Positions 26,673 through 36,324 of a stretch of 64,000 nt of DNA are shown one piece after another. The stretch is from Bacillus sp. FJAT-26390 (GTDB lineage Bacteria; Bacillota; Bacilli; Paenibacillales; Paenibacillaceae). The first letter of the stretch is position 1. Every line of letters starts with the position of its first letter. A program made the position numbers and the translations under genes. Where the stretch lies: positions 620,001-684,000 of the forward strand of contig NZ_MAQX01000001.1 in assembly GCF_001682865.1 (NCBI RefSeq), in the 5' to 3' direction. The notes beneath the pieces were generated by a model, which ran no database searches, was not told the DNA's origin, and saw only the letters and a program-made list of their open reading frames with translations.

Positions 26673-28703
26673 ATGAAAGCAAAGGACTTTGTAGTACTAT
26701 TTGGCGTAATTGGTATTGTGCTCATGATGATTATCCCGATCCCAGTCCTATTACTAGATATCCTAATTATTTTAAACATATCGATCGCATTGATGATTTT
26801 GCTAATCGCCATGAATACGAGGGAAGCGTTGGACTTCTCGATCTTTCCGGCCATTCTATTGATCACGACCCTATTTCGCCTAGCGCTAAACGTATCTACA
26901 ACCAGAAACATTTTGTCGCATGCGGAAGCAGGGGAAGTTGTTGCCACATTCGGAAGCTGGGTTGGCGGAGGACAAATCGCAATCGGGTTTATCGTCTTCC
27001 TCATCCTCGTAGTCGTTCAGTTTATCGTAATTACGAAAGGTTCCGAGCGGGTAGCGGAAGTTGCAGCAAGATTTACGCTAGACGCGATGCCTGGTAAACA
27101 AATGAGTATCGACGCGGATCTGAACGCAGGGTTGATTAATGAGCAGCAAGCGAAAGACCGCCGGTCCAAAATCGAACGAGAAGCAGATTTCTACGGAGCG
27201 ATGGATGGTGCCAGCAAATTCGTAAAAGGTGATGCGATTGCATCAATCATCATTCTAGTAATCAACTTGGTCGGCGGCTTCATCATCGGGATGGCTATCC
27301 ATGATTTGAGCTTTGGCGAGTCGCTTTCAACTTTCTCTATCCTAACGATCGGTGACGGTCTAGTCAGTCAAATTCCTGCTTTGCTTATTTCAACGGCTGC
27401 TGGTTTGATCGTAACGAGAGCGGCATCCGACGGCAACTTGGCCGAGGATGTTACCTCGCAGCTGTTCAAATATCCAAAGCTATTATTTATCGCAGCTGGA
27501 ACGATCGGTTTGCTAGGCTTGACGCCGATCGGACCGATTCGGACTTGGCCTTTCGCCATTATGCTCGCATTTGGCGGCTGGTATATGCAGAAGGCGATTA
27601 ACAAGCAGCAGGAGCAAGAGGAAATGCTTGTTGAAGAGCAGCAGATTGAAGAGGTTCGCAGTCCTGAGAGTGTTATCAGCCTCCTGCAGGTTGATCCGAT
27701 TGAATTCGAGTTTGGCTACGGGTTGATCCCGCTGGCGGATACACAGCAGGGCGGAGATTTGCTTGACCGCATTATTATGATTCGCAGGCAGTGCGCTCTG
27801 GAGCTGGGGCTTGTTGTGCCTGTCATTCGGATTAGGGATAACATCCAGCTGAAGCCTAATGAATATGTGATCAAAATTAAAGGCAATACCGTCGCTCGCG
27901 GCGATTTGCTGCTCAATCATTATTTGGCCATGAGCCCGGGTTTTGAAGACGATTCGGTTGTTGGGATTGAAACGACGGAGCCTGCCTTCGGCTTGCCGGC
28001 AATATGGATCGATGAGCAGATGAAGGAGCGCGCCGAGCTGTCAGGCTACACGGTCGTTGATCCGCCTTCTGTCGTTGCTACCCATTTAACGGAGATTGTA
28101 AAGCGCCATGCGCATGAGCTTATTGGACGCCAAGAAACGAAGCAGCTTGTGGAAAATGTCAAAGAATCCTACCCAGCTCTCGTTGATGAATTGATTCCTT
28201 CTATCCTTACGATCGGCGATGTACAGAAGGTACTAGCTAAGTTATTGCGTGAGAAGGTATCCATTCGTGATCTTGTAACGATCTTTGAAGCTTTGGCAGA
28301 CCATGGAAACTATACGAAGGATCCCGATATTTTGACAGAGTATGTACGCCAATCCTTATCCAGACAAATTACACAGCAGTTTTCTTCCGGCGGCGATACG
28401 TTAAAGGTCATTACGGTTGGTCCGCAGCTTGAGAAAAAAATTGCAGAGTCCGTGCAGCAATCGGATCAAGGCAGCTATATCGCGCTCGATCCGGTGTCCA
28501 CGCAGCAAATTTACCAGAAGCTAAATGAGCATGTTAATCGTCAAATCCAGTCCGGCCAACAGCCTGTCGTTCTTGCTTCGCCCACCATTCGGATGTATTT
28601 GAGACAAATTGTGGAGAGAACGATGCAAGATTTGCCCGTTCTTTCTTACAGTGAGCTTGAGCCGAACATCGAAGTTCAAAGCGTAGGGGTGGTGAACCTA
28701 TGA
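26673..28703 (+). CDS. flhA: Flagellar export apparatus protein FlhA
   Basis: FlhA is the largest export gate component, with an N-terminal eight-helix membrane domain (about 1-315) and a cytoplasmic ring that docks chaperone-substrate complexes. The 676-residue protein includes the FHIPEP-type segments LDFSIFPAILLITTLFRLALN and MPGKQMSIDADLNAG (shown in part). GGGAGGAGA precedes the ATG. Its end overlaps flhF by four bases (ATGA). Confidence 0.97.
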   Translation: MKAKDFVVLFGVIGIVLMMIIPIPVLLLDILIILNISIALMILLIAMNTREALDFSIFPAILLITTLFRLALNVSTTRNILSHAEAGEVVATFGSWVGGGQIAIGFIVFLILVVVQFIVITKGSERVAEVAARFTLDAMPGKQMSIDADLNAGLINEQQAKDRRSKIEREADFYGAMDGASKFVKGDAIASIIILVINLVGGFIIGMAIHDLSFGESLSTFSILTIGDGLVSQIPALLISTAAGLIVTRAASDGNLAEDVTSQLFKYPKLLFIAAGTIGLLGLTPIGPIRTWPFAIMLAFGGWYMQKAINKQQEQEEMLVEEQQIEEVRSPESVISLLQVDPIEFEFGYGLIPLADTQQGGDLLDRIIMIRRQCALELGLVVPVIRIRDNIQLKPNEYVIKIKGNTVARGDLLLNHYLAMSPGFEDDSVVGIETTEPAFGLPAIWIDEQMKERAELSGYTVVDPPSVVATHLTEIVKRHAHELIGRQETKQLVENVKESYPALVDELIPSILTIGDVQKVLAKLLREKVSIRDLVTIFEALADHGNYTKDPDILTEYVRQSLSRQITQQFSSGGDTLKVITVGPQLEKKIAESVQQSDQGSYIALDPVSTQQIYQKLNEHVNRQIQSGQQPVVLASPTIRMYLRQIVERTMQDLPVLSYSELEPNIEVQSVGVVNL

Positions 28704-29914
28704 GAGTAAAACGTTATGTCGTAAATGCGCTGCCTGAGGCTGTTTCGATGATTCGCAGCGAGCTTGGGAAAGACGCCGTTATTTTGAATACGAAGGAAAT
28801 CAAGGTTGGCGGGTTTATGGGGATGTTCCGCAAGAAGAAGATGGAGGTTATTGCCGCTATCGAATCTAATCAAGCGAACGTCCCGACGCCTCAGCAGCGA
28901 ACAGCTAACCCCCAAGTGGATGCGGCTGTTGAGCAGATTTTGCAGACGGCGCAGCGTACCGCTACTGCTGTAATGGAGCCGCCTGTACCGGCACCTGCGC
29001 CGGTGCCGGTGAAAGAATCAAATGATCGAAAAGAACGAGAACAGTTCATTATTGACGAGATACGCGATTTAAGGGAATACATGGTCAAGCTCTCAAAGCA
29101 GCAGCATAATCTTGCGGCTATGTCCGAGCCGTTGATTCAGCTCAAGGAGCATTTGCTTGAACAGGAAATGGACCCGGCTTGGGTCGAGCGGCTTCTGCAA
29201 GGCATTGAAGAGAAACAGCATGAAGTTGAAGGCGAATTCAGCAAAGATCAGGTTTGGGAGCTTGCTGCAGCACAAATTGACGAGTGGCTGCGGCCTTATA
29301 GCGGCAGTGGAATTAGCAGCCATGTGCGAGTCGTTCATTTTGTCGGACCAACCGGCGTAGGAAAGACGACTACGATCGCGAAGCTGGCAGCGGAGCAAAC
29401 GTTAAAAAAAGGCCGGAAGGTCGGCTTTATCACTTCGGACACGTACCGTATTGCGGCGGTGGACCAGCTTAGAACATATGCTACCATTTTGAACGTGCCG
29501 CTTGAGGTTGTTTTCTCGCAAATGGATCTAACTCGTGCCTTCAAGCAGCTTGAAGAGCAGGAATTGATTTATATGGATACAGCTGGCCGGAATTTCCGCA
29601 GCGAGCTTCACGTATCCGAAGTAAACAGCTTGCTCCAAACCACCGAGCCTAGCGAAACGGTGCTTGTGCTCAGCTTGACAGGCAAGACGCGTGATATGGC
29701 GGCGGTTGCGGACCATTTTAGCAAATATGGCGTTCGAAAAGTGTTGTTTACAAAATTAGATGAAACCTCGGTTTATGGAGCGATCTTCAATCTCATTATG
29801 AATTTTGAATTTCTGCCTACATACATGGCAAGCGGACAGACCGTACCCGATGATATCGAGTTGTTTCAAATCGATGTTTACATTAACAAGCTGCTCGGGA
29901 GCAATGGCCCATGA
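28700..29914 (+). CDS. flhF: Flagellar placement GTPase FlhF
   Basis: FlhF is an SRP-type GTPase that sets number and position of flagella. The 404-residue protein has the N-terminal B domain (MRVKRYVVNALPEAVSMIR), a Pro/Ala-rich linker (about 65-115) and the NG domain with G1 [10 protein letters not shown] (about 216), TSDTYRIAAVDQLR and DTAGR. It overlaps flhA and flhG by ATGA each. Confidence 0.96.
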   Translation: MRVKRYVVNALPEAVSMIRSELGKDAVILNTKEIKVGGFMGMFRKKKMEVIAAIESNQANVPTPQQRTANPQVDAAVEQILQTAQRTATAVMEPPVPAPAPVPVKESNDRKEREQFIIDEIRDLREYMVKLSKQQHNLAAMSEPLIQLKEHLLEQEMDPAWVERLLQGIEEKQHEVEGEFSKDQVWELAAAQIDEWLRPYSGSGISSHVRVVHFVGPTGVGKTTTIAKLAAEQTLKKGRKVGFITSDTYRIAAVDQLRTYATILNVPLEVVFSQMDLTRAFKQLEEQELIYMDTAGRNFRSELHVSEVNSLLQTTEPSETVLVLSLTGKTRDMAAVADHFSKYGVRKVLFTKLDETSVYGAIFNLIMNFEFLPTYMASGQTVPDDIELFQIDVYINKLLGSNGP

Positions 29915-30780
29915 TGGATCAAGCAGAAGCATTACGTAATTTAGTGAAGCAGCAAGAGCTTCAAGAAGAAGGCCGAACGACCCGCGTTGTAACGGTTACG
30001 AGCGGGAAGGGCGGCGTCGGCAAATCGAATTTCAGCCTTAACTTTGCTTTATCGCTTCAGCGGTTGGGCAAAAAAGTGCTCGTATTCGATGCTGATATCG
30101 GAATGGCGAATATTGATGTGCTTATGGGCATCTCGTCGACCTACAATTTATATCATTTGCTTAAGCAGGAAAAAACGATATGGGAAATCGTTCAGGAAGG
30201 TCCTGAAGGGCTTAACTTTATCGCAGGGGGCTCCGGCTTTCGCGACCTGATGGATTTATCGCAGGAGCAGCTTGACCGCTTTGAAATGGAGATCAGTAAG
30301 CTGCATGGGAAGTATGACGTTATTTTGTTTGATACGGGGGCAGGGCTTTCGAAGGAAACGGTCAAGTTTATTACGGCGGCTCAAGAAACGATCGTTGTCA
30401 CAACGCCGGAGCCGACTTCGATTACGGATGCGTACGCATTGATTAAGATGGTTAAATCAATGGAAGTGGACGTTCATTTCAAATTAATCGTCAATCGCGC
30501 CGCCGATCCTCGCGAAGGAAAACAAACGGCAGAAAAAATTGCCATGGTAGCACAGCGATTTCTGCAATCCGAGCTGCCGCATCTCGGCATATTGCCAGAT
30601 GACCCGAATGTGTCAAAGGCGGTAAAGCGCCAAATCCCGTTTACGGTGGCGTATCCGGGAAGCGAAGCGTCCGTAGCCATCGATCGGATTGCAAGGCAAT
30701 TTCTAGAGATCCCACAGAGTTCTACAGCTAACGGCGGAGTCAAAGGATTTTTGCATAAAATGTTCAGACTCTCAAGATAA
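29911..30780 (+). CDS. flhG: Flagellar number regulator ATPase FlhG (YlxH)
   Basis: FlhG is a MinD/ParA-type ATPase that stimulates FlhF GTPase activity. The 289-residue protein starts with MDQAEALRNLVKQQ, the DQAxxLR activator helix for FlhF. It then has the deviant Walker A SGKGGVGKSN (about 29-38) and DADIGMANIDVLMG. The C-terminus ends in a short basic amphipathic helix (FLHKMFRLSR), probably the membrane-targeting sequence. GAGCAATGG-type site is weak; start overlaps flhF. Confidence 0.96.
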   Translation: MMDQAEALRNLVKQQELQEEGRTTRVVTVTSGKGGVGKSNFSLNFALSLQRLGKKVLVFDADIGMANIDVLMGISSTYNLYHLLKQEKTIWEIVQEGPEGLNFIAGGSGFRDLMDLSQEQLDRFEMEISKLHGKYDVILFDTGAGLSKETVKFITAAQETIVVTTPEPTSITDAYALIKMVKSMEVDVHFKLIVNRAADPREGKQTAEKIAMVAQRFLQSELPHLGILPDDPNVSKAVKRQIPFTVAYPGSEASVAIDRIARQFLEIPQSSTANGGVKGFLHKMFRLSR

Positions 30781-30806
30781 TCCTTTGGAAGTGAGGAGGA
30801 AATGGA

Positions 30807-32165
30807 ATGGCTCCTTATCGCATACTTGTTGTTGACGATTCCGGATTTATGCGGAAGATTATCAGTGACCTAATCATTCGGGACCCGCAATTTACGATCG
30901 TAGCTACTGCCAGAAATGGTCAAGAAGCGATTGAAGCGGTCCGCGAATGGAAGCCGGACGCCGTCACCTTGGATTTGGAAATGCCTCTAATGAACGGAAT
31001 AGAAGCATTGCAAATCATTATGAAGGACAATCCGACACCGGTCATCATGCTCTCTGGAATAAGCGAAGATAACACGAGAGAGACGATTAAAGCATTGCAA
31101 TTTGGCGCGTTCGACTTTATTCGAAAGCCTTCAAGCGCCATCTCGAATGACATTCATCAGGTCGGCGAGTTTCTGCTTGAAAAATTGCGCATAGCCGTTC
31201 TGACGAAGCGCTATCAGCCCATAATTACGATCAGCGAGAAACAGGAACCGGCCGTAAATGATTCTGAACAAGCAAAGCCAGTCATAGAGGCAGCAAGAAA
31301 TAAGCCTTCACAACAAGAGGAGCCGATAGCAACGCCGCTGCCTACCCCTTTCAAGGATCGGAGCAACACGGTTATTCCGAAAACGGAGGAGAAGCAGCCG
31401 CTGAAGCAAGCGGCACCCCCTTTACATACAAAACAAAAAAACAAGCTTGAGGAAGCTGCGCCAAGCAAAGCTAAATCAACGATTGTTACGCGCAAAACCG
31501 TACTTAGAGAACCGCAGCTTGAGGCTAAGCCGGTTCATGTAGAGCCACCCTCTACAAGAAAAGAAAAGGCTGGCAGTCCGATTGCAGCGTTCAAACATAT
31601 CGTAGCCATCGGCACTTCAACCGGAGGACCGAGAGCGCTTCATGAGGTTATTACTTCTTTGCCGGCTGACTTTCCGGCACCTGTGCTTATCGTGCAGCAT
31701 ATGCCTCCTAAATTTACGAAGTCGCTTGCTCAGCGGCTGGATAGCTTTAGTGAATTGCATGTCGTGGAAGCTGAACAGGGAGAGAGAGTAACGGCAGGGG
31801 TTGTCTATATTGCGCCTGGCGGCTTCCATATGGAGCTTGCAAAGGATGCAGCCGGTTATTCGATTTTGCTGACAGAGCAGCCGCAGCGCAATGGCCATCG
31901 TCCATCTGTCGATGTTTTATTTGAATCATTGGCAACGTTTCGCGAATTAAAGCGGCACGCTGTCATCATGACCGGAATGGGCAGCGATGGTGCAAAAGGG
32001 ATGAAGCTGCTGCAAGGCTGCGGCATCGAAACAACGATCGCAGAAGCAGAAGAAACCTGCGTCGTTTACGGCATGCCAAGATCTGCGATTGAGGCTGGCT
32101 GCGTAGGTCATGTATTGCCTCTTCAACTCATTGCCTCGCAACTTGTAAAGGCAGTGCTGAAATAA
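30807..32165 (+). CDS. cheB: Chemotaxis protein-glutamate methylesterase CheB
   Basis: CheB demethylates and deamidates chemoreceptors during adaptation. The 452-residue protein has a receiver domain with phospho-acceptor D56 and a C-terminal esterase domain with the triad S271 (GTSTGG), H298 (VQHMPP) and D394 (GMGSDGAKG). A Lys/Glu/Pro-rich linker of about 115 residues (137-255) makes it longer than usual CheB (about 350). cheR is not in the window. GTGAGGAGG precedes the ATG. Confidence 0.96.
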   Translation: MAPYRILVVDDSGFMRKIISDLIIRDPQFTIVATARNGQEAIEAVREWKPDAVTLDLEMPLMNGIEALQIIMKDNPTPVIMLSGISEDNTRETIKALQFGAFDFIRKPSSAISNDIHQVGEFLLEKLRIAVLTKRYQPIITISEKQEPAVNDSEQAKPVIEAARNKPSQQEEPIATPLPTPFKDRSNTVIPKTEEKQPLKQAAPPLHTKQKNKLEEAAPSKAKSTIVTRKTVLREPQLEAKPVHVEPPSTRKEKAGSPIAAFKHIVAIGTSTGGPRALHEVITSLPADFPAPVLIVQHMPPKFTKSLAQRLDSFSELHVVEAEQGERVTAGVVYIAPGGFHMELAKDAAGYSILLTEQPQRNGHRPSVDVLFESLATFRELKRHAVIMTGMGSDGAKGMKLLQGCGIETTIAEAEETCVVYGMPRSAIEAGCVGHVLPLQLIASQLVKAVLK

Positions 32166-32209
32166 ATAGATAGCAAACGCTTAAACATACTAACAGGAGG
32201 TGCTAGGAA

Positions 32210-34291
32210 ATGGATATGAATGCCTATTTATCGATGTTTATCGATGAATCTAATGATCACCTGCAGTCCCTGAATGAAAATTTGCTGCGGCTGGAAAGCG
32301 AGCCTGAGGAGCTTAGTATCGTTCAAAATATATTCCGCTCAGCTCATACGCTGAAAGGGATGTCAGCTACGATGGGCTTTGAGGATTTGGCGGCGCTGAC
32401 TCATGAAATGGAGAACGTGCTGGACCTGGTTCGCAACAGCAAGCTAAAGATGGACAGCTTTATTTTTGACACCTTGTTCAAAGGGCTGGACGCTCTGGAA
32501 GCGATGGTTCAGGATATTGTTGGCGGAGGGACAGGCAAGGCAGATGTCACTTCAATCGTAGTGTCCTTGCAAATTATTTTGAAAAGCGATTATAGCGCAA
32601 GCAGTGCGGCTGCCGCTCCAACAGTGGCAGCAAATGCAGCAGGCGCTTCATCCTCAAGCGCATCAGGGGCGATGCTGCTTGATGAATTCCAATCCTCTAT
32701 CTTGCTACAATCGATAGAGTCAGGGCACAGCGTCTATCACATCCAAATCGCGATTCGCGATAATTGCTTGCTGAAAGCCGTTCGTGCCTATATGGTATTT
32801 GATTTGCTAGAGCGCAACGGTGAAGTCATTAAATCCGATCCTCCTGCACAGGATATCGAGCAGGAAAAATTCGATTTCAGCTTCACTGTATTTACGATTT
32901 CACAATTGGGACAGGAAGATCTCCAAACACAGTTGCTAAACATATCCGAAATTGAGACTGCAATCGTGACGTTGCTTGATGCTGAGTCGCTAGCTGTACT
33001 TAGTCAATCTAACGCCGCAGCAGCCGTAGAGGTTGTTGAAGCAGCTCCAGTTACTCCAGCAGCGCCGGTTGTAAAAGAAGAGGCAGCTGTTAAAACACAG
33101 GCACCGGCAGCGCAACCCGCAGCAGGAGCACCCGCAAATGTAGCAAGAACGATTCGTGTAGACATCGAGAGATTGGATACGCTGATGAACTTGTTCAGCG
33201 AGCTCCTCATCGACCGCGTTCGACTTGAGCAGCTTTCCAGCGAAATTAAGCGCAACGATCTGACGGAGACGGTCGAGCATATGACGCGTGTCAGCTCGGA
33301 CTTGCAAAGCATCGTGCTGAAGCTGAGGATGGTTCCTGTCGACTCGGTATTCAACCGTTTCCCTCGCATGATCAGAGATTTAGCGAAATCGCTGGACAAA
33401 AAAATCGATCTAGTCATTACAGGAGCGGACACTGAGCTTGACCGAACAGTAATTGACGAAATTGGCGATCCGCTCGTTCACTTGCTTCGCAACTCCGTTG
33501 ACCACGGCATTGAAACCGTAGAGGAGCGTATCGCAGCCGGCAAGCCGGAGACGGGTACGATTAACTTGCGTGCCTTCCATAGCGGAAACCATGTTTTTAT
33601 CGAAGTGGAAGAGGATGGCCGCGGCATTCACCACGAGCGTGTTCTGAAGACTGCGATTAAAAATGGCGTTGTAACGGAAGAGCAAGCGAAGCTGCTGTCG
33701 CCGGACGAAATTAATATGCTTATTTTTGCAGCTGGCTTTAGTACTGCTGACAAAATTTCGGATATCTCTGGAAGAGGCGTCGGACTTGACGTCGTTCGTT
33801 CCAAAATTACATCATTAGGCGGAAACGTAACGATTGATTCTGCATTTGGCAGAGGCACTAAATTTTCCGTTCAACTGCCGCTCACCCTTTCTATTATTTC
33901 GGCGATGCTTATTAAGCTGGGCTCTGAGAAATACGCTATTCCATTATCCTCTATCGTAGAAACCGGCATCATTCGCAAGGAAAATATATTGCATGTCCAC
34001 GGCAACAAAATGATTGAGTTCAGAAATTCGATCATTCCGCTAGTATCGCTTAGCAAAGTGCTCGATTCTCCTGACTTTGATGAAAATCAAGAGGAAGAAA
34101 CCGAAATTGTTGTCGTTCGCAAAGGCGAGAAATGGGCTGCTGTAATGGTCGATGAGTTTATCGGCCAAAGTGAAATCGTCCTAAAATCGTTAGGCAAATA
34201 TTTAACCAATATCGAAGCCATTTCAGGTGCAACGATACTTGGCGATGGTTACGTAGCATTAATTATTGATCCGAATGCACTAATTAAATAA
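32210..34291 (+). CDS. cheA: Chemotaxis histidine kinase CheA
   Basis: CheA phosphorylates CheY and CheB in response to receptors. The 693-residue protein has an HPt domain with H46 (SAHTLKG), a P2-like CheY-binding domain (about 165-265), an Ala/Val/Pro-rich linker, the dimerisation domain, an ATPase domain (N box HLLRNSVDHGIE; G1 DISGRGVGLDVV; G2 GRGTKFSVQLPL) and a C-terminal CheW-like domain. AGGAGGTG lies before ATG 32210. Confidence 0.97.
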   Translation: MDMNAYLSMFIDESNDHLQSLNENLLRLESEPEELSIVQNIFRSAHTLKGMSATMGFEDLAALTHEMENVLDLVRNSKLKMDSFIFDTLFKGLDALEAMVQDIVGGGTGKADVTSIVVSLQIILKSDYSASSAAAAPTVAANAAGASSSSASGAMLLDEFQSSILLQSIESGHSVYHIQIAIRDNCLLKAVRAYMVFDLLERNGEVIKSDPPAQDIEQEKFDFSFTVFTISQLGQEDLQTQLLNISEIETAIVTLLDAESLAVLSQSNAAAAVEVVEAAPVTPAAPVVKEEAAVKTQAPAAQPAAGAPANVARTIRVDIERLDTLMNLFSELLIDRVRLEQLSSEIKRNDLTETVEHMTRVSSDLQSIVLKLRMVPVDSVFNRFPRMIRDLAKSLDKKIDLVITGADTELDRTVIDEIGDPLVHLLRNSVDHGIETVEERIAAGKPETGTINLRAFHSGNHVFIEVEEDGRGIHHERVLKTAIKNGVVTEEQAKLLSPDEINMLIFAAGFSTADKISDISGRGVGLDVVRSKITSLGGNVTIDSAFGRGTKFSVQLPLTLSIISAMLIKLGSEKYAIPLSSIVETGIIRKENILHVHGNKMIEFRNSIIPLVSLSKVLDSPDFDENQEEETEIVVVRKGEKWAAVMVDEFIGQSEIVLKSLGKYLTNIEAISGATILGDGYVALIIDPNALIK

Positions 34292-34304
34292 GGGGGTTTT
34301 TACG

Positions 34305-34766
34305 ATGGGAGAAGAATTAAAGGTTATCGTGTTCGCATTAGGCAACGAAGAGTACGGAATTGAAGTAGATAAGGTTCGCACGATCGAAAGATTATCTCCA
34401 ATTACACGCGTCCCAAAAACAGCAACGTTTATTAAAGGGGTTATTAATCTGCGCGGCGTGGTCGTTCCCGTAATTGACCTGCGCGGCCGTTTTAACCTAT
34501 CAGAGACGACTGCAACCGAAAATTCAAGAATTATCGTTGTAGCAGTAGCAGATCTCGAGGTTGGCTTTATCGTAGATTCCGCGAATGACGTTATTGATAT
34601 CGATACCGACACGATTGATTTGCCGCCTGAAATTGTTGGAGGCATTAAAGCTAAATACTTAAGAGGCATTGCAAAGCTTGGTGAAGGTCGACTTCTCATC
34701 ATGCTGAATTTGTCCGAGGTATTGAACAAGAGCGAAATCATTCAGTTAGAGCAGCTAGAGGTATAA
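34305..34766 (+). CDS. cheW: Chemotaxis coupling protein CheW
   Basis: The 153-residue single CheW domain bridges chemoreceptors and CheA. It shows FALGNEEYGIEVDKVRTIER, FIKGVINLRGVVVPVIDLR and a C-terminal LLIMLNLSEVL (each in part). AGGGGGT precedes the ATG. It lies between cheA and cheC as in B. subtilis. Confidence 0.97.
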   Translation: MGEELKVIVFALGNEEYGIEVDKVRTIERLSPITRVPKTATFIKGVINLRGVVVPVIDLRGRFNLSETTATENSRIIVVAVADLEVGFIVDSANDVIDIDTDTIDLPPEIVGGIKAKYLRGIAKLGEGRLLIMLNLSEVLNKSEIIQLEQLEV

Positions 34767-34769
34767 CGA

Positions 34770-35390
34770 GTGAGTTTATTCAATCGTTTAGAAGCGTTTG
34801 AGCTGGATGTATTAAAAGAAGTCGGCAATATCGGTGCAGGAAACGCTGCGACTGCGCTATCGCGCTTGTTGGACAAACCCGTAGATATGGCTGTTCCAAA
34901 AGTAAGCCTACTGCCCTTTGAAGAAATCGCGGAGCGAGTTGGCGGTTCTGAACAAATCGTCCTTGCCGTATTCCTTCGGGTGGAAGGCGAAGCGCCTGGC
35001 AATATGTTTTTCATTATAGAAGAAGCATCGGCTAAGCGGATTTTACGCCAGCTGCTGGCGATGAATATTGAAGAGCAGGAGGGCTATTCTGAGATGGAGC
35101 TGTCTGCGCTTTGCGAGATCGGGAACATTTTGGCAGGCTCATATCTATCCTCGCTTGCAGACTTTACCCATTTAACGATGGCCCCATCCGTTCCTGCCAT
35201 AGCAGTTGATATGGCAGGAGCCGTACTAAGCTACGGTCTCATGCAATACGGAGAGATGGGAGACTCGGCCCTACTTATCGAAACGACGTTTTTGGAAGAT
35301 TGTCAATCGCTAGAAGGACATTTTTTCCTTATACCTGACCCAGAGTCGTTTGAAAAAATATTTAGGGCTTTGGGAGTCGTTACCGAATGA
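34770..35390 (+). CDS. cheC: CheY-P phosphatase CheC
   Basis: CheC removes phosphate from CheY-P and is activated by CheD. The 206-residue protein has both phosphatase helices with the E-x-x-N pattern: LKEVGNIGAGNAATALS and ALCEIGNILAGSYLSSL. The GTG start at 34770 follows GAGGT. It overlaps cheD by the ATGA tetranucleotide, matching their functional partnership. Confidence 0.96.
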   Translation: MSLFNRLEAFELDVLKEVGNIGAGNAATALSRLLDKPVDMAVPKVSLLPFEEIAERVGGSEQIVLAVFLRVEGEAPGNMFFIIEEASAKRILRQLLAMNIEEQEGYSEMELSALCEIGNILAGSYLSSLADFTHLTMAPSVPAIAVDMAGAVLSYGLMQYGEMGDSALLIETTFLEDCQSLEGHFFLIPDPESFEKIFRALGVVTE

Positions 35391-35881
35391 TACAACAAAA
35401 CTTGGTCAAAGTAGGCATGGCTGATTTAAATATTGCAACAGATGGAGCGATACTCAAAACGACCGGCTTAGGATCATGTGTAGGTCTCACGTTGTATGAC
35501 CCGATCCGAAAAATCGCCGGTATGGCACATGTGATGCTGCCGTCTTCAGAGATTGCCCGCGAGACCAAAATAAACTTGGCTAAATATGCCGATACCGCCA
35601 TTCCCGAGCTGTTGGACCGAATGATAGCAGCCGGTGCTTACGTTGAGAGAATGAGAGCAAAGATGGCAGGCGGAGCACAAATGTTTGCTATGTCCGGACA
35701 TACCGATTCATTAAGAATCGGTCCCCGCAACGTAGAATCCTGCACGGCGATGCTGCTAAGATTTAAAATTCCGATTATTTCGCAAGACACGGGTGGCAGC
35801 TTTGGACGCACGATAGAGTTTAATAGTGATAATGGAATGTTAAATATAAGAAGCGTGCAGTTTGGTACAAAGGAGATTTGA
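35387..35881 (+). CDS. cheD: Chemoreceptor glutamine deamidase CheD
   Basis: CheD deamidates receptor glutamines and binds CheC. The 164-residue protein has the papain-like catalytic Cys31 (GLGSCVGLTLYD) and His48 (AGMAHVMLP), and the later motif GHTDSLRIGPRNV. Length is normal. It overlaps cheC by four bases. Confidence 0.96.
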   Translation: MIQQNLVKVGMADLNIATDGAILKTTGLGSCVGLTLYDPIRKIAGMAHVMLPSSEIARETKINLAKYADTAIPELLDRMIAAGAYVERMRAKMAGGAQMFAMSGHTDSLRIGPRNVESCTAMLLRFKIPIISQDTGGSFGRTIEFNSDNGMLNIRSVQFGTKEI

Positions 35882-35882
35882 T

Positions 35883-36320
35883 ATGCTAGGAACATGGCGA
35901 TGGAATGTCGTATTTGGAGTTTTCGGCACCGTGCTTACGGTAGCTTTCTCGATCGGAAACAATCCGATTTCTGTAATGCTGCTTAGAAGCATGTATGCTT
36001 TCATCGCTTTTTTTGTTCTTGCGTATGCAGTACGTGCAATATTGGCATACATTCTTCAGCCCCCTACTCTAGTAGGCGAGCAGATCGAGGACGATGAGAG
36101 CAAGGGCACACAGCTTGACATGCAAACCCCGGACGAGTCTGCGGACATTAACCAATTGTTAAAATCGCAGCTGATGGATGGCGCGGCGAACTCCTCTGCT
36201 GATGCACAATCTAATGAAGCAACTGGATTTCGACCGCTTACTCCACCTCAATTGTTATCTACTAAAAATACACAGCCTGAAGAATTGGTCAAAGCCATTC
36301 GTCACCTGACAGGAGAGTGA
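35883..36320 (+). CDS. Uncharacterised two-helix membrane protein between cheD and sigD
   Basis: This 145-residue protein is not in the equivalent B. subtilis position. It has two membrane helices (about 7-25 and 34-58) and a hydrophilic, acidic C-terminal tail with SADINQLLKSQLMDG and a final FRPLTPPQLLS-EELVKAIRHLTGE part. The second half looks cytoplasmic and may bind a partner. AAAGGAG (35870-35876) precedes ATG 35883; a TTG 35862 start would overlap cheD without a good site. No function is assigned. Confidence 0.8.
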   Translation: MLGTWRWNVVFGVFGTVLTVAFSIGNNPISVMLLRSMYAFIAFFVLAYAVRAILAYILQPPTLVGEQIEDDESKGTQLDMQTPDESADINQLLKSQLMDGAANSSADAQSNEATGFRPLTPPQLLSTKNTQPEELVKAIRHLTGE

Positions 36321-36324
36321 GTCG

